This document shows positions 53,681 through 63,752 of a DNA stretch of 64,000 nt, piece after piece. The first letter of the stretch is position 1. Each line of letters starts with the position of its first letter. Origin of the DNA: JAPPLB01 sp965218555 (GTDB taxonomy: Bacteria; Acidobacteriota; Terriglobia; Bryobacterales; UBA6623); contig OZ244625.1 in assembly GCA_965218555.1 (NCBI GenBank), positions 434,001-498,000 of the forward strand, in the 5' to 3' direction. The position numbers and the translations under genes were made by a program. The notes under the pieces are model-generated. The model made no database searches. It was not told where the DNA came from and worked only from the letters and a program-made list of their open reading frames with translations.

Positions 53681-55078
53681 TCAGAACCGCTGCAGCTCGA
53701 CGAAGTTCGCGTCGGACAGTCCGAGGTCCGAGTGGACGCGGGCGAATACGACCGCATCGCCGGAGTTGACGATACCACGGCGCGCCAGCTCCGGTGTGAG
53801 CGCTGCGGTGGCCAGGGCGCCGGGCTCCACCACGAGCGGCGAGACCCCCCGGCAGAGGGTCAACTGCCGCGCGACGCCGTCGTCGGCGGTCACGGCGTGC
53901 ACCGGAATCGGGGGCCGGAGCGCGGCAAGCAGCCTTGCCGTCGCGCCGCTGCGCGTCACCGCCACGATCGCCGCGGCGCCGGCCCGTGCCGCCAGCGTCA
54001 CCGCCGCGTCGCAGAGCGCGCGATCGTGTCGATCCGCGATATCGCCCGGTACTATCCGGTCCGGCCGTCCCGATTCAGCATCCCGCAGGATCGCATCAAG
54101 GGTCTGCGCCACGAGCACAGGATGCGCCCCGACCGCCGTCTCGCCGGCGAGCATGATGGCGTCGACGCCGTCGTCGACGGCGTTCGCCGCGTCGCTCACT
54201 TCTGCACGGGTCGGCCGCGGCTCGTGACGCATCGTATCGAGAACCTGTGTCGCGACGATGACAGGCACGCCGGCGTCACGGGCGCGCCGCGTCAGGTCCT
54301 TTTGGACACGCGGCACGTGCTCGAGCGGGATCTCCAGGCCGAGATCGCCGCGCGCCACCATGATCGCGTCGGCCTCGGTCAGGATGTCGTCGAACCGGGC
54401 GAGGGCCTGCGGACGTTCTATCTTCGCCACCAGCCCGATCCCTATTCCGCCGCACCCGGAAGCCACCTCGCGCGCCCGCCGCAGGTCGTCGCCGCTTTGC
54501 ACGAAGCTCACGCCCACGAAGTCGATTCCCATCGACACGGCAGCCTCGATCTCATCGACGTCGGCAGCGGTAACCGCCGACATTGGGATCTCGACGCCGG
54601 GCGCGTTGATTCCCTTCCTGGGACCGAGAACGCCGCCGTGCTCGATCCGTGTGACGATCTCCGCCCCGTCGCTCTCGACGACGCGCAGTGCGATCCGGCC
54701 GTCGTCGAGCAGTAGCGTCTCGCCGCCATGCAGGGCGGCCGCCAGTGGTGCGCACGATATCGACACCCGGGCGGCATCGCCGGCGAAGTCTCCGACCGCG
54801 ATGCGGAGTCGGCCACCCGCCTCCAGCGGCACTCCGGCCGGATCGGCCAGAGGCCCGATCCGGATCTTCGGGCCCGCGAGGTCCTGCAGCACCGCCACAA
54901 CCCGTCCGGCCCGGGCGGCACTCGCGCGTACCTCGTCCACCATGCGCCGCCGGTCGTCACGCGAGCCGTGCGAAGCGTTGATCCGGAAAACGTCGACCCC
55001 CGCGTTGAGCAGTGCATCGACGGTTGCGCGGGCGCGAGTTGCCGGCCCGAGGGTGGCGACGATCTTCGTTTGACGCAC
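53681..55078 (-). CDS. pyk: Pyruvate kinase
   Basis: 465 residues. TKIVATLGPATR at the start, FRINASHGSRDD, VLQDLAGPKIRIG, AKIERPQAL with the catalytic Lys, and VARGDLGLEIPLEHVP (the family signature). DAIMLAGETAVG is near residue 325, and a C-terminal domain is present. It makes ATP and pyruvate from phosphoenolpyruvate. The coding sequence is visibly richer in G/C at third positions than its neighbours, so acquisition from another lineage is possible. It stands alone, convergent with the exchanger gene. Confidence 0.93.
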   Translation of the reverse strand: MRQTKIVATLGPATRARATVDALLNAGVDVFRINASHGSRDDRRRMVDEVRASAARAGRVVAVLQDLAGPKIRIGPLADPAGVPLEAGGRLRIAVGDFAGDAARVSISCAPLAAALHGGETLLLDDGRIALRVVESDGAEIVTRIEHGGVLGPRKGINAPGVEIPMSAVTAADVDEIEAAVSMGIDFVGVSFVQSGDDLRRAREVASGCGGIGIGLVAKIERPQALARFDDILTEADAIMVARGDLGLEIPLEHVPRVQKDLTRRARDAGVPVIVATQVLDTMRHEPRPTRAEVSDAANAVDDGVDAIMLAGETAVGAHPVLVAQTLDAILRDAESGRPDRIVPGDIADRHDRALCDAAVTLAARAGAAAIVAVTRSGATARLLAALRPPIPVHAVTADDGVARQLTLCRGVSPLVVEPGALATAALTPELARRGIVNSGDAVVFARVHSDLGLSDANFVELQRF

Positions 55079-55405
55079 GTGCGCGGCTCACTCCGGCGAC
55101 CTCCGTCCGCAATCGGCCTGGAGGACCGTGAATGCCATTCTACGCGGTCCGGCCGCCAGCCGCTGTCCACCGGCCGGCACGATCCTCGTCGCGACATACG
55201 TGACCGGTCCGGAGCGCGGGAGGTCCATCTCCTCCGGCCGCCCAGTCTCGGAAACTCGACCGGAAGCCGTGCCCCACGGCCGCGATACGGATCGGAATCC
55301 CGCTATATTGAGAATTCAAGCTGTTTCTCGCACCGTCGTCCACCAAAACGGTTGTGCTATCTTACGATTCGCGCGCTTTCCCCCTCGGGTCGACACCGAG
55401 ACCGT
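55079..55405. other. Gene-free divergent spacer between pyk and the hypothetical membrane protein
   Basis: About 330 bp. The first 200 bp are very GC-rich like pyk; the last 130 bp are not. It should contain both promoters, but none was convincing. The plus-strand frame running through it is out of character and was not called. Confidence 0.4.
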
Positions 55406-56146
55406 ATGAACTGCTGTTTCTCCGGGAAAGAAATCCCCATCGACAAGCTGTTGATCTTGTACTACCCCCCGTCGCACGTGCACTACGACTGGGATAAATC
55501 CGTCTATGCGGCCGCCCGCGCCGGTGAAGCCCTGAAGAGTCTCACGGAGACTCTTCGTTCTTTTCGGAAACGGTTCGTGATGGGCTCGAAACCGCTGGCC
55601 GGTTTCCTGCCGGCCGCCATCGGCTTCGTGCTGTTGGCTCACTGGACCCTGTCGATTGTGATGAATTGGTCGGAGGCGGGCTTCTTCTTCCGTTACATCG
55701 AGCCTCTGGCCGCGGCGGTCTTCTTGCTCTTCGCGCGGTTCCGGATCGGGGCGTTGATGCGTCGGAGGCGGCGTTGGAACGAGGAGGGCCGGCAAACCGT
55801 CGCCGACGAACTGGCGCAGATCCGGGAGGCGATCAGTGGCATGGCCGATGATCCCTCCGCCAAGGAAGCGGCTGTCGTGATGCGCCGCAAGTGTCCGGAC
55901 GTGATCTCCGAGATCGCTTTCGACGGCATCTATTTCCGGGCCTTTACCTACATGGACTTCCTCTTCTATCCGCAGCTCAAGCATCCCACGGCCAAGCAGG
56001 AACTGCCTGACAAGCACAGCCTCAATCGTGACGCCTATTACGTGGGCAACACCGTATACGACGGTTGGCGGCTGTTCCACAAGGATCAGCCCGAATTGAT
56101 CGATCCTCGTTTTGTCGGAAGCGGCGGCCGCCGCGGTGTCATCTAG
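55406..56146 (+). CDS. Hypothetical membrane protein
   Basis: 246 residues from ATG 55406 (MNCCFSGKEIPIDKLLILYY). Two membrane segments are seen (about 68-92 and 98-118; LAGFLPAAIGFVLLAHWTL and YIEPLAAAVFLLFARF). A cytoplasmic Arg/Glu-rich stretch and a soluble C-terminal half follow. No family recognised. A frame upstream to 54728 exists but runs antisense to pyk and was rejected. Confidence 0.6.
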   Translation: MNCCFSGKEIPIDKLLILYYPPSHVHYDWDKSVYAAARAGEALKSLTETLRSFRKRFVMGSKPLAGFLPAAIGFVLLAHWTLSIVMNWSEAGFFFRYIEPLAAAVFLLFARFRIGALMRRRRRWNEEGRQTVADELAQIREAISGMADDPSAKEAAVVMRRKCPDVISEIAFDGIYFRAFTYMDFLFYPQLKHPTAKQELPDKHSLNRDAYYVGNTVYDGWRLFHKDQPELIDPRFVGSGGRRGVI

Positions 56147-56279
56147 ACCATCAGACCGCTCCAGCGGCGTGCCCGATGCCTCGCGTTGACAAGGATCTTG
56201 GGCGTGCCGACTGAGAAAGAAACACATTAGCATCTCGCAAGACACGCAGGAACACATAGAGTCGGTCGCCGAGACGACT

Positions 56280-58942
56280 TTGGAAACGTTCGAGACCGTA
56301 TCGGCTGTTTCAAACGCGAGACTGTCTGAGCAACCTGCGTCGCCTGAGAAAGCCCTTGCGGCTGTGAACACGCTCACCTCGCGCAATGCGATCGGAACGC
56401 TCGATAGAATATTCGCTGAGAATCGGACGAGCCTGCGACACCTATTGCATGAGCCCGCTATCGCTCGGGTCGTTGCCACTAACGACGACGGCGAGAGCCG
56501 TATCTATTTCATTTGCAGAACAAGCCCGGTTCAGCTACCAGCGAATGCAGCGAAATTGACAAGCTACCGTTCTCCCGTCGGGCGCTTGGCATCACTGCCT
56601 ATAGGCGAGGAAATACAGCTTCCAAACGGTGAACTGTTAGAGGTCGCAGAGCGGGCTCTCCTTCGGCCCGCCCGAAACGAGCAAGGATGGGACTCGAGAC
56701 ATTCGATACTTGAGAGTGCGACCTACGGTCCTTTAACGGTCGAATCTCTTCGCGCCTTGCTATCGCGCGTTCCCTCAAAGGAGATCGACGAGGAACTTCT
56801 TGAAAGGCTCCTCGGCGAGGAGGAGGAGTCGGCAAACGTTGTCGAAGGGATCCGACGTACGGTGCTGACACGGATGGAACTGCGTGACCAACCGGTTCTG
56901 GATAAGTTCCAAGACAGCATCTTTCGATTGCCGCTCGACAGCCGTCTCCTACTGCTTGGGCCACCCGGTACAGGCAAGACAACCACTTTGATCCGTCGGC
57001 TCGGGCAAAAGTTAGACGCGGAATTCCTCACCGAGGATGAACAGTTACTTCTCACAAATCTCAGCGGGCCAAACGACGTCCCGCACGCTTCGAGTTGGTT
57101 GATGTTCACACCAACGGCCCTTCTGCAGCAGTACGTAAAGGAATCCTTTTCACGCGAAGGAGTGCCGGCGTCGGACAAACACGTCCAAACCTGGACAGAC
57201 TATCGCAGAGAACTAGCGCGAAACGTGTTGGGATTGTTGAGGACGCCGACCAAGCGAAGCGGATTTGTGCTGCGGGAATCGGTCAGTTACCTATCGGATG
57301 ATACTAGACGAGATCTGACAGGTTGGTTCGACGATTTTGAGAACTGGCAGAAATCAGCTTTCATCGACCGGTTGCGATGTGCCGCTGAGCAACTTGAGTC
57401 GCTGGGGGAAGGGAAGTTCTCGGAACTGGGCGAAAAGCTACTGGCCTTGCTTAGGTCCGATGAACCAGTAGACATCGTCCGTATCTTCCGTGCCCTTCGA
57501 TCTAGATCGGAGGAAGCGCGGCAGTTAACGGCCGATCTGAAGTCCGAGATCGATAATGCGATTCGCCGCGCTCTCGTGTTACAGGTCAACCGCAACAGCG
57601 ACTTTCTCGATAAGTTGGCGGCGTTTCTCGACACGTTGGCAGATGCTCCTGAAAGACAGGCAGATGAGGGGGATCTTCGGGATGAGGAAGACGGTGACGA
57701 GGACGACGAGGACGACGAGGAGACAACGCCGCGAACCGGTAGGAGGGGCGCTGAGATTGCCTATAGACGAGCGGTTCGCACGCAAGCACGTGCCGAGTCG
57801 AGCGGTAGACCGCTACGAAAAGGCACAAGGGCCAGAAGAATAGTCGAGTGGATTGGGGACCGCGGGCTTAAACAAGCTGAGCGGATGAAAGTCGGTAAGA
57901 GCGTGCTGCTGCGCACGAGAGGAAGGTTCTTCGTGAACCCCGTAAAGGCATACATGGACGGAACTGCGACGCGGTACCGCGGCTACCGGCGTGCTCGACA
58001 ATCTGGAGACCGATGGTATCTGAAAGGTGCCGTCCGCCGGGCGGACATCCATCCTCTCGAACTGGATATGTTGTTGCTGGCGATCCTCAGGGGCGCAAAA
58101 GAATTGCTAGCGTCGACGGAAGTCCGGCGCAATCTCCAGGACCCATTTTGGTCGACCCTGAGTAAGGTGCATGATTCCTACAGGAATCAGATCTTCGCCG
58201 ATGAGGCCACGGATTTTTTTCCGTTCAGCTTTCCTGCATGTCGGCACTTTCGCACCCGGTGATCCGTTCCTTCTTCGCGTGCGGGGACTTCAATCAGCGC
58301 GTGACGGTGTGGGGTACGCGCTCGACCTCGGAGATTGCTTGGGCTGACGCTGGGATCGCTATCAAAAAGGTCACGATCGGCTATCGACAAAGCCGGGAGC
58401 TGAACGAGTTTGCTCGGCAGATCGTTCGTGTCGTGGGGGGTGGGGAACATGACGTGGTACTGCCGGTTCACGCGGACAGGGACGGATTCCCGCCCGTTCT
58501 CGCTGAAAACACTTCGGATGACGCGGATATCGCTGAATGGTTGGCGAAGCGGGTGACCGAAATAGAAAGCTTCGTAGGCCAGCTACCCTCCATTGCGATC
58601 CTGGTACCCGATGAGAGCCAAGTTATTCCTGTGGCCAAGGCGCTCGGCGAAACCCTATCCGACCAGAATGTCAACGTGGTTGCATGTCCTAACGGCCAAG
58701 TCATCGGACAGGACAACGACATACGCGTATTCGATGCACAACATATCAAAGGTCTCGAGTTCCAGGCGGTCTTCTTCAAAGATGTCGATCTCTTAGCTGA
58801 AGTGTATCCAGATCTGTTCGACAAATTTCTTTTCGTAGGTGCGACTCGGGCAGCAACGTATCTGGGGCTGACATGCTCGGGCACGCTCCCCGAGGCTATT
58901 TCGAATTTGCGTTCGCTGTTTGCGTTGGACTGGGGTAGCTAG
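56280..58942 (+). CDS. UvrD-like superfamily 1 helicase with Gre-like N-terminal domain, in two frames (-1 shift at a T7 tract)
   Basis: Frame 1 (56280-58262) has a Gre-like segment (about residues 74-130; SPVGRLASLPIGEE), Walker A GPPGTGKT (227-234), an acidic stretch, and motif II DEAT. Frame 2 (to 58942) has motif III ACGDFNQ, motif IV GYRQSRELNEF, motif V HIKGLEF and motif VI FVGATRA. The frames join at T_TTT_TTT (58214-58220); a -1 shift there gives an 887-residue protein. TTG 56280 is the only recognised start; the frame is open upstream to 56190, so the true start is unsure. Base composition is visibly poorer in G/C than its neighbours. Confidence 0.75.
58214..58220 (+). other. Candidate slippery heptamer T_TTT_TTT
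   Basis: The zero-frame codons are GAT TTT TTT, so the seven T residues sit in the X_XXY_YYZ phase used for programmed -1 frameshifting. Slipping back one base changes the reading from FF-PFSF to FF-SVQLSCM and continues into the motif III-VI half. Confidence 0.6.
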
Positions 58943-59018
58943 CGAAGCGGCTGTTCGAGAGCGGACGACACTTAACTCTTCTACTACCGAACTGTCCTCT
59001 GCGACACCCCGCCGGAGG

Positions 59019-59882
59019 TTAATCTGTAGGAAACGACAGAGAGAAAGTCGGCTCGCTGCCCTGATGGCGCACGCGGGGCTCGATCTCACGAGCGTGGTAC
59101 TCGGCGATGAAATCGCTGAGGTTTCGACTCGCCTCCTCCAGGCAAAGCTTGCCCTTCTCGGCGGTGGCTTTCTCGGCCTCGCCCATCACCCCGCTGTCGC
59201 TGTACTGGCTCGTCCACTGTACCTCGCCGATCGCGCCGCCGCCGAACAGATCGGCGTAAGTGAACTTCGATTCACGCTTGTTCGTCTTCGCAATTTCGCT
59301 CTTGATCTTGTCCGCGCGCACGCTCTCCGGGGCGAGGTGCAGCAGCATGGATGTCTCCAGCTCTCCCGCATGCGCGCAGCCGCCTGGAAACACGCTCTCA
59401 CGCCACTTCGACGAAAACTCCGGATCGACCTGCAGCAACTGCCACCAGTTGCAGAAGACGCAATGGGCATCCGTCTCGACAACCAGCCGCCGGGCGGCCA
59501 ATTCGACCAGCGGGCCGTTCGAGCCGTGTCCGTTGACGATCACCATCTTCTTGAAGCCGTGGTAGGCCAGGCTCTTGCAGATATCGAGCACGAACTGGAT
59601 GAAGTGCTCGAAGTGAATGTTGATCGAACCGGGGAAGTCCATCACGTGGTGGACGTAGCCATAGCTCACCGGCGGAAGAACGAGGCTGATCTCCGGCCGC
59701 AGCCGCGCCGCTGCCGTCGCCACCGCGTTGGCGCAAAGATGATCGACCTTCAGCGGCAAGTGATGACCGTGCTGCTCGACCGAGCCAGTCGGGATGATCG
59801 GAATCTTGCCCAGATTGACGGCCTCGTTGACTTCGGGCCAAGTCAGTTCGTCGAAGCGATACTCATCACGAACAGAAGACAT
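59019..59882 (-). CDS. Creatininase family protein
   Basis: 287 residues. Metal and catalytic residues read SVEQHGHHLPLKVDHL (E, H, D) near residue 35, NGHGSNG (H) near residue 120, and HAGELETS (E) near residue 172. The family covers creatinine amidohydrolase and MftE-like or riboflavin-related amidohydrolases, so the substrate cannot be assigned. It is convergent with the helicase and stands alone. Confidence 0.88.
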   Translation of the reverse strand: MSSVRDEYRFDELTWPEVNEAVNLGKIPIIPTGSVEQHGHHLPLKVDHLCANAVATAAARLRPEISLVLPPVSYGYVHHVMDFPGSINIHFEHFIQFVLDICKSLAYHGFKKMVIVNGHGSNGPLVELAARRLVVETDAHCVFCNWWQLLQVDPEFSSKWRESVFPGGCAHAGELETSMLLHLAPESVRADKIKSEIAKTNKRESKFTYADLFGGGAIGEVQWTSQYSDSGVMGEAEKATAEKGKLCLEEASRNLSDFIAEYHAREIEPRVRHQGSEPTFSLSFPTD

Positions 59883-60137
59883 GCGCTGAATGCCGGCCAG
59901 TTTATCACATGGTCATTCGGCAGGTGAATCTCCAAAGTCCGCCCGGAACGGCGCACTCCGCGAACGCGGCCAGCGGTGCCAAGCCTCCTGGACAACAAGC
60001 GCCGTCGGCTCCTGTGGGGCTGAAAAGGAAGCTCGACGCCTTAGCCAGAGGTAAAAAGTGCGTGAGCCGACCCACCTGAAACGGACGGAATTTGCGCACC
60101 GCCGTCAACACCAAAATCAACTACAATACGGCTTCCC

Positions 60138-61214
60138 TTGAGAATCGCTGCGCTACAAGCCGTCCTCCTCTGCGGGGTTGCTCTGGCAACAGGTTCCGGA
60201 GAAGAAAAAACGGGAGGGGTGTCCCATCGCCTCAATGCGCAGCCGCCCCGCCCGACGCGCTGGGCCGGTGACGACACCCGGGGCGAGGACCCGGCCGTGC
60301 GCCAAGCTGCCACGGCCGCGCTGGGAGACAATCGAGGTGCTGTCGTCGTTGTCGATCCGCTGAATGGCCGCCTCATCACGGTGGTCAACCAGAAACTCGC
60401 CTTTTCCAGTGGCTACATCCCGTGTTCGACCATCAAGTTGGTTGTCGCTCTCGCTGCTGTCGAGGAAGGGCTTGTCGCTTCGGAGACGAAAGTCTGGTTC
60501 GATGGCTACTGGTTCATGACGATGACCGAAGGCCTGGCGATTTCGAACAACGTCTACTTCAGTCATCTTGGCGAGCGGCTCGGCTTCGAGCGGCTCAAGC
60601 GTTACGCGCACCGCTATGGCTTGGGGGAAAAGGCGGGCTGGGATCTGGCGGGTGAGCAACTCAGCGAGTTTCCAGCCGAGGAACACTCCTACGGCATCGG
60701 CCGCATGTCGACCTTCGGTGACGGGATCTCGGCCAGCCCGCTGCAACTGGCCGCCTTCGTGTCCGCAATCTCCAATGGCGGCCGACTCTATTACCTGCAA
60801 CGATCGAACAGTCCTGCCGGAACGGCCGGTTTCAAGCCGCGTTTGAAGCGGGATCTCCGACTGAGCGAACGGCTGCGAGCCGTCGAGCCCGGCATGTCCG
60901 AAGCGGTCCGCCGCGGGACGGCCCGTAAGGCGCGCGCGCCCGGCCAAAAGGTGTGGGGCAAGACGGGAACGTGCAGCGAACGGATCCGGGGGCGCCGCAT
61001 CCGGGTGGGTTGGTTTGCTTCCTACAATGAAGCGGACGGCCGGCGGCTGGTTGTCGTGGTGATGCTCAAGGGTCGGTCCGACGCCGCCGGGTCGCGTGCC
61101 GCCGAGGTTGCGGGAGAGATCTACAAAGCGTTGGGCGAGCGCAAGTACTTCTCTTCGGCCAGCGACGTACAGCAACAAGCGGCGCTGGTTCTGCCCGGCT
61201 GTTGCGCCGAGTAG
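60138..61214 (+). CDS. Penicillin-binding transpeptidase-domain protein
   Basis: 358 residues with a signal peptide at the N-terminus (TTG start). The serine-enzyme motifs are STIK (SxxK) in YIPCSTIKLVVALA near residue 97, SNN (SxN) in AISNNVYF, and KTGT in VWGKTGTCSE. It lacks the dimerisation and glycosyltransferase domains of full PBPs, so it is a transpeptidase-only or beta-lactamase-like (class D/PBP) protein. It acts in the periplasm. The C-terminal tail ends in LPGCCAE, a feature I do not recognise. Confidence 0.85.
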   Translation: MRIAALQAVLLCGVALATGSGEEKTGGVSHRLNAQPPRPTRWAGDDTRGEDPAVRQAATAALGDNRGAVVVVDPLNGRLITVVNQKLAFSSGYIPCSTIKLVVALAAVEEGLVASETKVWFDGYWFMTMTEGLAISNNVYFSHLGERLGFERLKRYAHRYGLGEKAGWDLAGEQLSEFPAEEHSYGIGRMSTFGDGISASPLQLAAFVSAISNGGRLYYLQRSNSPAGTAGFKPRLKRDLRLSERLRAVEPGMSEAVRRGTARKARAPGQKVWGKTGTCSERIRGRRIRVGWFASYNEADGRRLVVVVMLKGRSDAAGSRAAEVAGEIYKALGERKYFSSASDVQQQAALVLPGCCAE

Positions 61215-61299
61215 TCGAGCTCTTTTGTAGTTAACCCGCACATCGAAAAAAACAGTCTGAGGACGGACGCCATGCGACCGTTCTTTGCAAAGCGCCGCC

Positions 61300-63294
61300 A
61301 TGGGCCGCATCAAAATACTGCCGGACACGATCGCGAACAAGATCGCGGCGGGCGAAGTTGTGGAGCGGCCCGCCTCCGTCGCCAAAGAGTTGATCGAGAA
61401 CTCTCTCGACGCCGGTGCGCAGCGGCTGCGCATCGACGTGGAAACAGGTGGTAAGCGGCTGATCCGCATCGCCGACGACGGCATCGGCATGGGAAACGAC
61501 GATGCTTTGCTCGCCTTCGAACGTCACGCCACCAGCAAGCTGCGCAAGGTGCACGACTTGCAGTCGATCTCAACGCTCGGCTTCCGCGGCGAAGCATTGC
61601 CGTCGATCGCCAGCGTTTCACGGCTGCTGCTCGAAACCCGCACCGAAGAAGAGGCAACCGGCACCAAGATCGAAATCGCCGGCGGACGCATGTTGACCGT
61701 CACCGAGGCGGCCCGCCCAGCGGGCACGACGATTGCGGTGCGCGACCTTTTCTACAACGTGCCGGCACGGCGCAAGTTCCTCCGCACCGAGAAGACCGAG
61801 CTCTCACACATCGCATCGCTTGTCACGCACTACAGCCTCGCCCACATCGACAAGACGATTTTGCTCACTCACGAGAACGGAGAGTTGTTGAACGTCACTC
61901 CCGTCGAGAGTCTGCGGGAACGTGTCTATCAGGTCTTCGGCAGTTCGACACTCGATCAGTTGGTGGAACTCGGCCCCGTGCAGCGCAAGCTGCAAGTGAA
62001 ACCCCCGCCGGCGCCGCGGACGCGAGCCGTGTCACGTGCGAAAGACGGCCTCGATCAGCCACGGCTTCAGGTCTTTCGGCTTCGCGGTTTCGTCTCTCAA
62101 CCACAGATCCAGAAGCTGAATCGCAACTCGATCTATGTTTTCGTGAACCGGCGGCTGATCCGCGACCGCCTGGTGCTCCGAGCGATCTCGAGCGCCTTCC
62201 ACAACGTGATCCCTCCGGGAGCCTTCCCGTTCGCCCTGCTGTTTCTCGACCTGCCGTTTGATGAAGTGGATGTCAATGTCCACCCCTCGAAGACCGAAGT
62301 GCGCTTCCGTCATCCGTCGTTCGTTCACGACTTCGTGCGGGACGAGATACGTGACTGCCTGGTCGCCTCGAAGCCGATCTCGACCTTCCCGGTGCCTGCG
62401 GCAGCGCAAAAAGCGGTGCGAGCGCAGCCGGCAACGGAGATCCCTTTCTCAGAAGCCTCTCTGACGCTCAGCCGTTCCGATCTGCCGCCGTTCGACGAGC
62501 CGATCTTGAAACACGAGCCTCCTCCGACTCAGCGGCTCGATTTCACGGCAGTGCCGCCCATCGACGTAGGAATGGTCGTCAACGAAGCGGACGGCCGGCC
62601 GTCGGATTCCGTGGCTGCGCCTCTCCATGAAGGCTCAACTCCAGGGACAGCCCTCGAGCAGAAAACGCATTCCCGCGACCCCATCGTCGAGCTGCCGGCC
62701 GATTCGATGGCGCGGCTTGGTGAATTACGGCCGCTCGGGCAGTTGCATGATAGCTTCATCATCGCGTCGGGCCGCGACGGCCTGTGGATCATCGACCAGC
62801 ACGTCGCGCACGAACGCATCCTGTTCGAGAAAGTGCTGCGGGAGCGCACGCGGGGCAATATGGAATCGCAACGACTGCTCGTGCCCGCCATCATCACGCT
62901 GCGCCCGGATCAAGAGATTACGCTGACACGCATCGACGAGGAGTTCCGAGCCAACGGCTTCGAGCTCGAACCCTTCGGTCATCGGACGATTGCCGTGAAA
63001 GCGGCGCCCGCGGGCCTGAGTCCGACTCAGGTCGAAGCACTGTTGAATGAGATTCTCGACACGCCAGAAAAAGAGCTGCGCGAGCTATCTCTCAGCGACC
63101 TGCAGAGCCGCGTCGCGGCAACGATCGCCTGCCATGCTGCGATCAAGATCAACATGCCGCTCGAACCCGCCAAGATGCAATGGTTGCTCGATGAGCTGGC
63201 CCGCGCGGAATGTCCGATGTCGTGCCCCCACGGCCGCCCCATCGCCCTGCAATACGGTCTCAGGGATATCCTCAAGGCTTTTCATCGCCTTTGA
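61300..63294 (+). CDS. mutL: DNA mismatch repair protein MutL
   Basis: About 664 residues from ATG 61300 (MGRIKILPDTIANKIAAGEV). The GHKL ATPase shows ENSLDAGAQ, DDGIGM, RHATSKL and GFRGEALPSI. The C-terminal domain has IDQHVAHERILFE, close to the endonuclease motif DQHAxxERxxxE, and CPHGRPIALQ. It is therefore the nicking type of MutL, which suits organisms lacking MutH. An in-frame start at 61285 is less likely. mutS is not in the window. Confidence 0.93.
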   Translation: MGRIKILPDTIANKIAAGEVVERPASVAKELIENSLDAGAQRLRIDVETGGKRLIRIADDGIGMGNDDALLAFERHATSKLRKVHDLQSISTLGFRGEALPSIASVSRLLLETRTEEEATGTKIEIAGGRMLTVTEAARPAGTTIAVRDLFYNVPARRKFLRTEKTELSHIASLVTHYSLAHIDKTILLTHENGELLNVTPVESLRERVYQVFGSSTLDQLVELGPVQRKLQVKPPPAPRTRAVSRAKDGLDQPRLQVFRLRGFVSQPQIQKLNRNSIYVFVNRRLIRDRLVLRAISSAFHNVIPPGAFPFALLFLDLPFDEVDVNVHPSKTEVRFRHPSFVHDFVRDEIRDCLVASKPISTFPVPAAAQKAVRAQPATEIPFSEASLTLSRSDLPPFDEPILKHEPPPTQRLDFTAVPPIDVGMVVNEADGRPSDSVAAPLHEGSTPGTALEQKTHSRDPIVELPADSMARLGELRPLGQLHDSFIIASGRDGLWIIDQHVAHERILFEKVLRERTRGNMESQRLLVPAIITLRPDQEITLTRIDEEFRANGFELEPFGHRTIAVKAAPAGLSPTQVEALLNEILDTPEKELRELSLSDLQSRVAATIACHAAIKINMPLEPAKMQWLLDELARAECPMSCPHGRPIALQYGLRDILKAFHRL

Positions 63295-63497
63295 AGATGG
63301 TCCGAAATCGCCTACCCTGGAACCCGCTGGGCCCGTCATTGAGGTCCGCCGTCCCGTAACGCCGATTTCGTCGTCGTGCCGGTCCGCGCGGCGAAGTCGA
63401 TGAAGCCGCGGAATCACTCCCGCCCCGGCACGCTCCACAGTATGTTCCTGTTCGCCGCTGGAACGCAGCGGTGTGTGAAAGACCCTGGCTTGGCTCC

Positions 63498-63752
63498 TCA
63501 AACCGGGTTCGGTGAAGAAAGCCCGATCTGGCTGAGAGATTCGGAGGGGATTTCCGGTACGACTTCGGTCGGATGAGCAGCCGGTTTCGGTTGCAAAGCC
63601 GCGGGTGTGTTCGGATGCGAGAGAAGAAACTCATGATGGTCTTGTCGGGCTTGCCGGATGACCGCTCGCTCCGCGAGTATCAATCCCCAAAGCACAAGTA
63701 CCAGAATGCCGATGACTGCTAGTCCACGATTCGAGATTCCGAAGAGTTTCAT
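63498..63752 (-). CDS. Small single-pass membrane protein
   Basis: 84 residues from ATG 63752, supported by AGGAG about 6 nt upstream. One membrane segment (GLAVIGILVLVLWGLILAE) near the N-terminus, then a Pro-rich soluble tail. No family recognised. Confidence 0.65.
   Translation of the reverse strand: MKLFGISNRGLAVIGILVLVLWGLILAERAVIRQARQDHHEFLLSHPNTPAALQPKPAAHPTEVVPEIPSESLSQIGLSSPNPV

Noticed and set aside
54728..55405. Long plus-strand extension of the hypothetical membrane protein
   Set aside because: It is antisense to pyk and very arginine/proline-rich; the protein begins at ATG 55406.
58920..59927. 335-codon plus-strand frame opposite the creatininase gene
   Set aside because: It is an antisense shadow of a gene with all metal-binding motifs intact.
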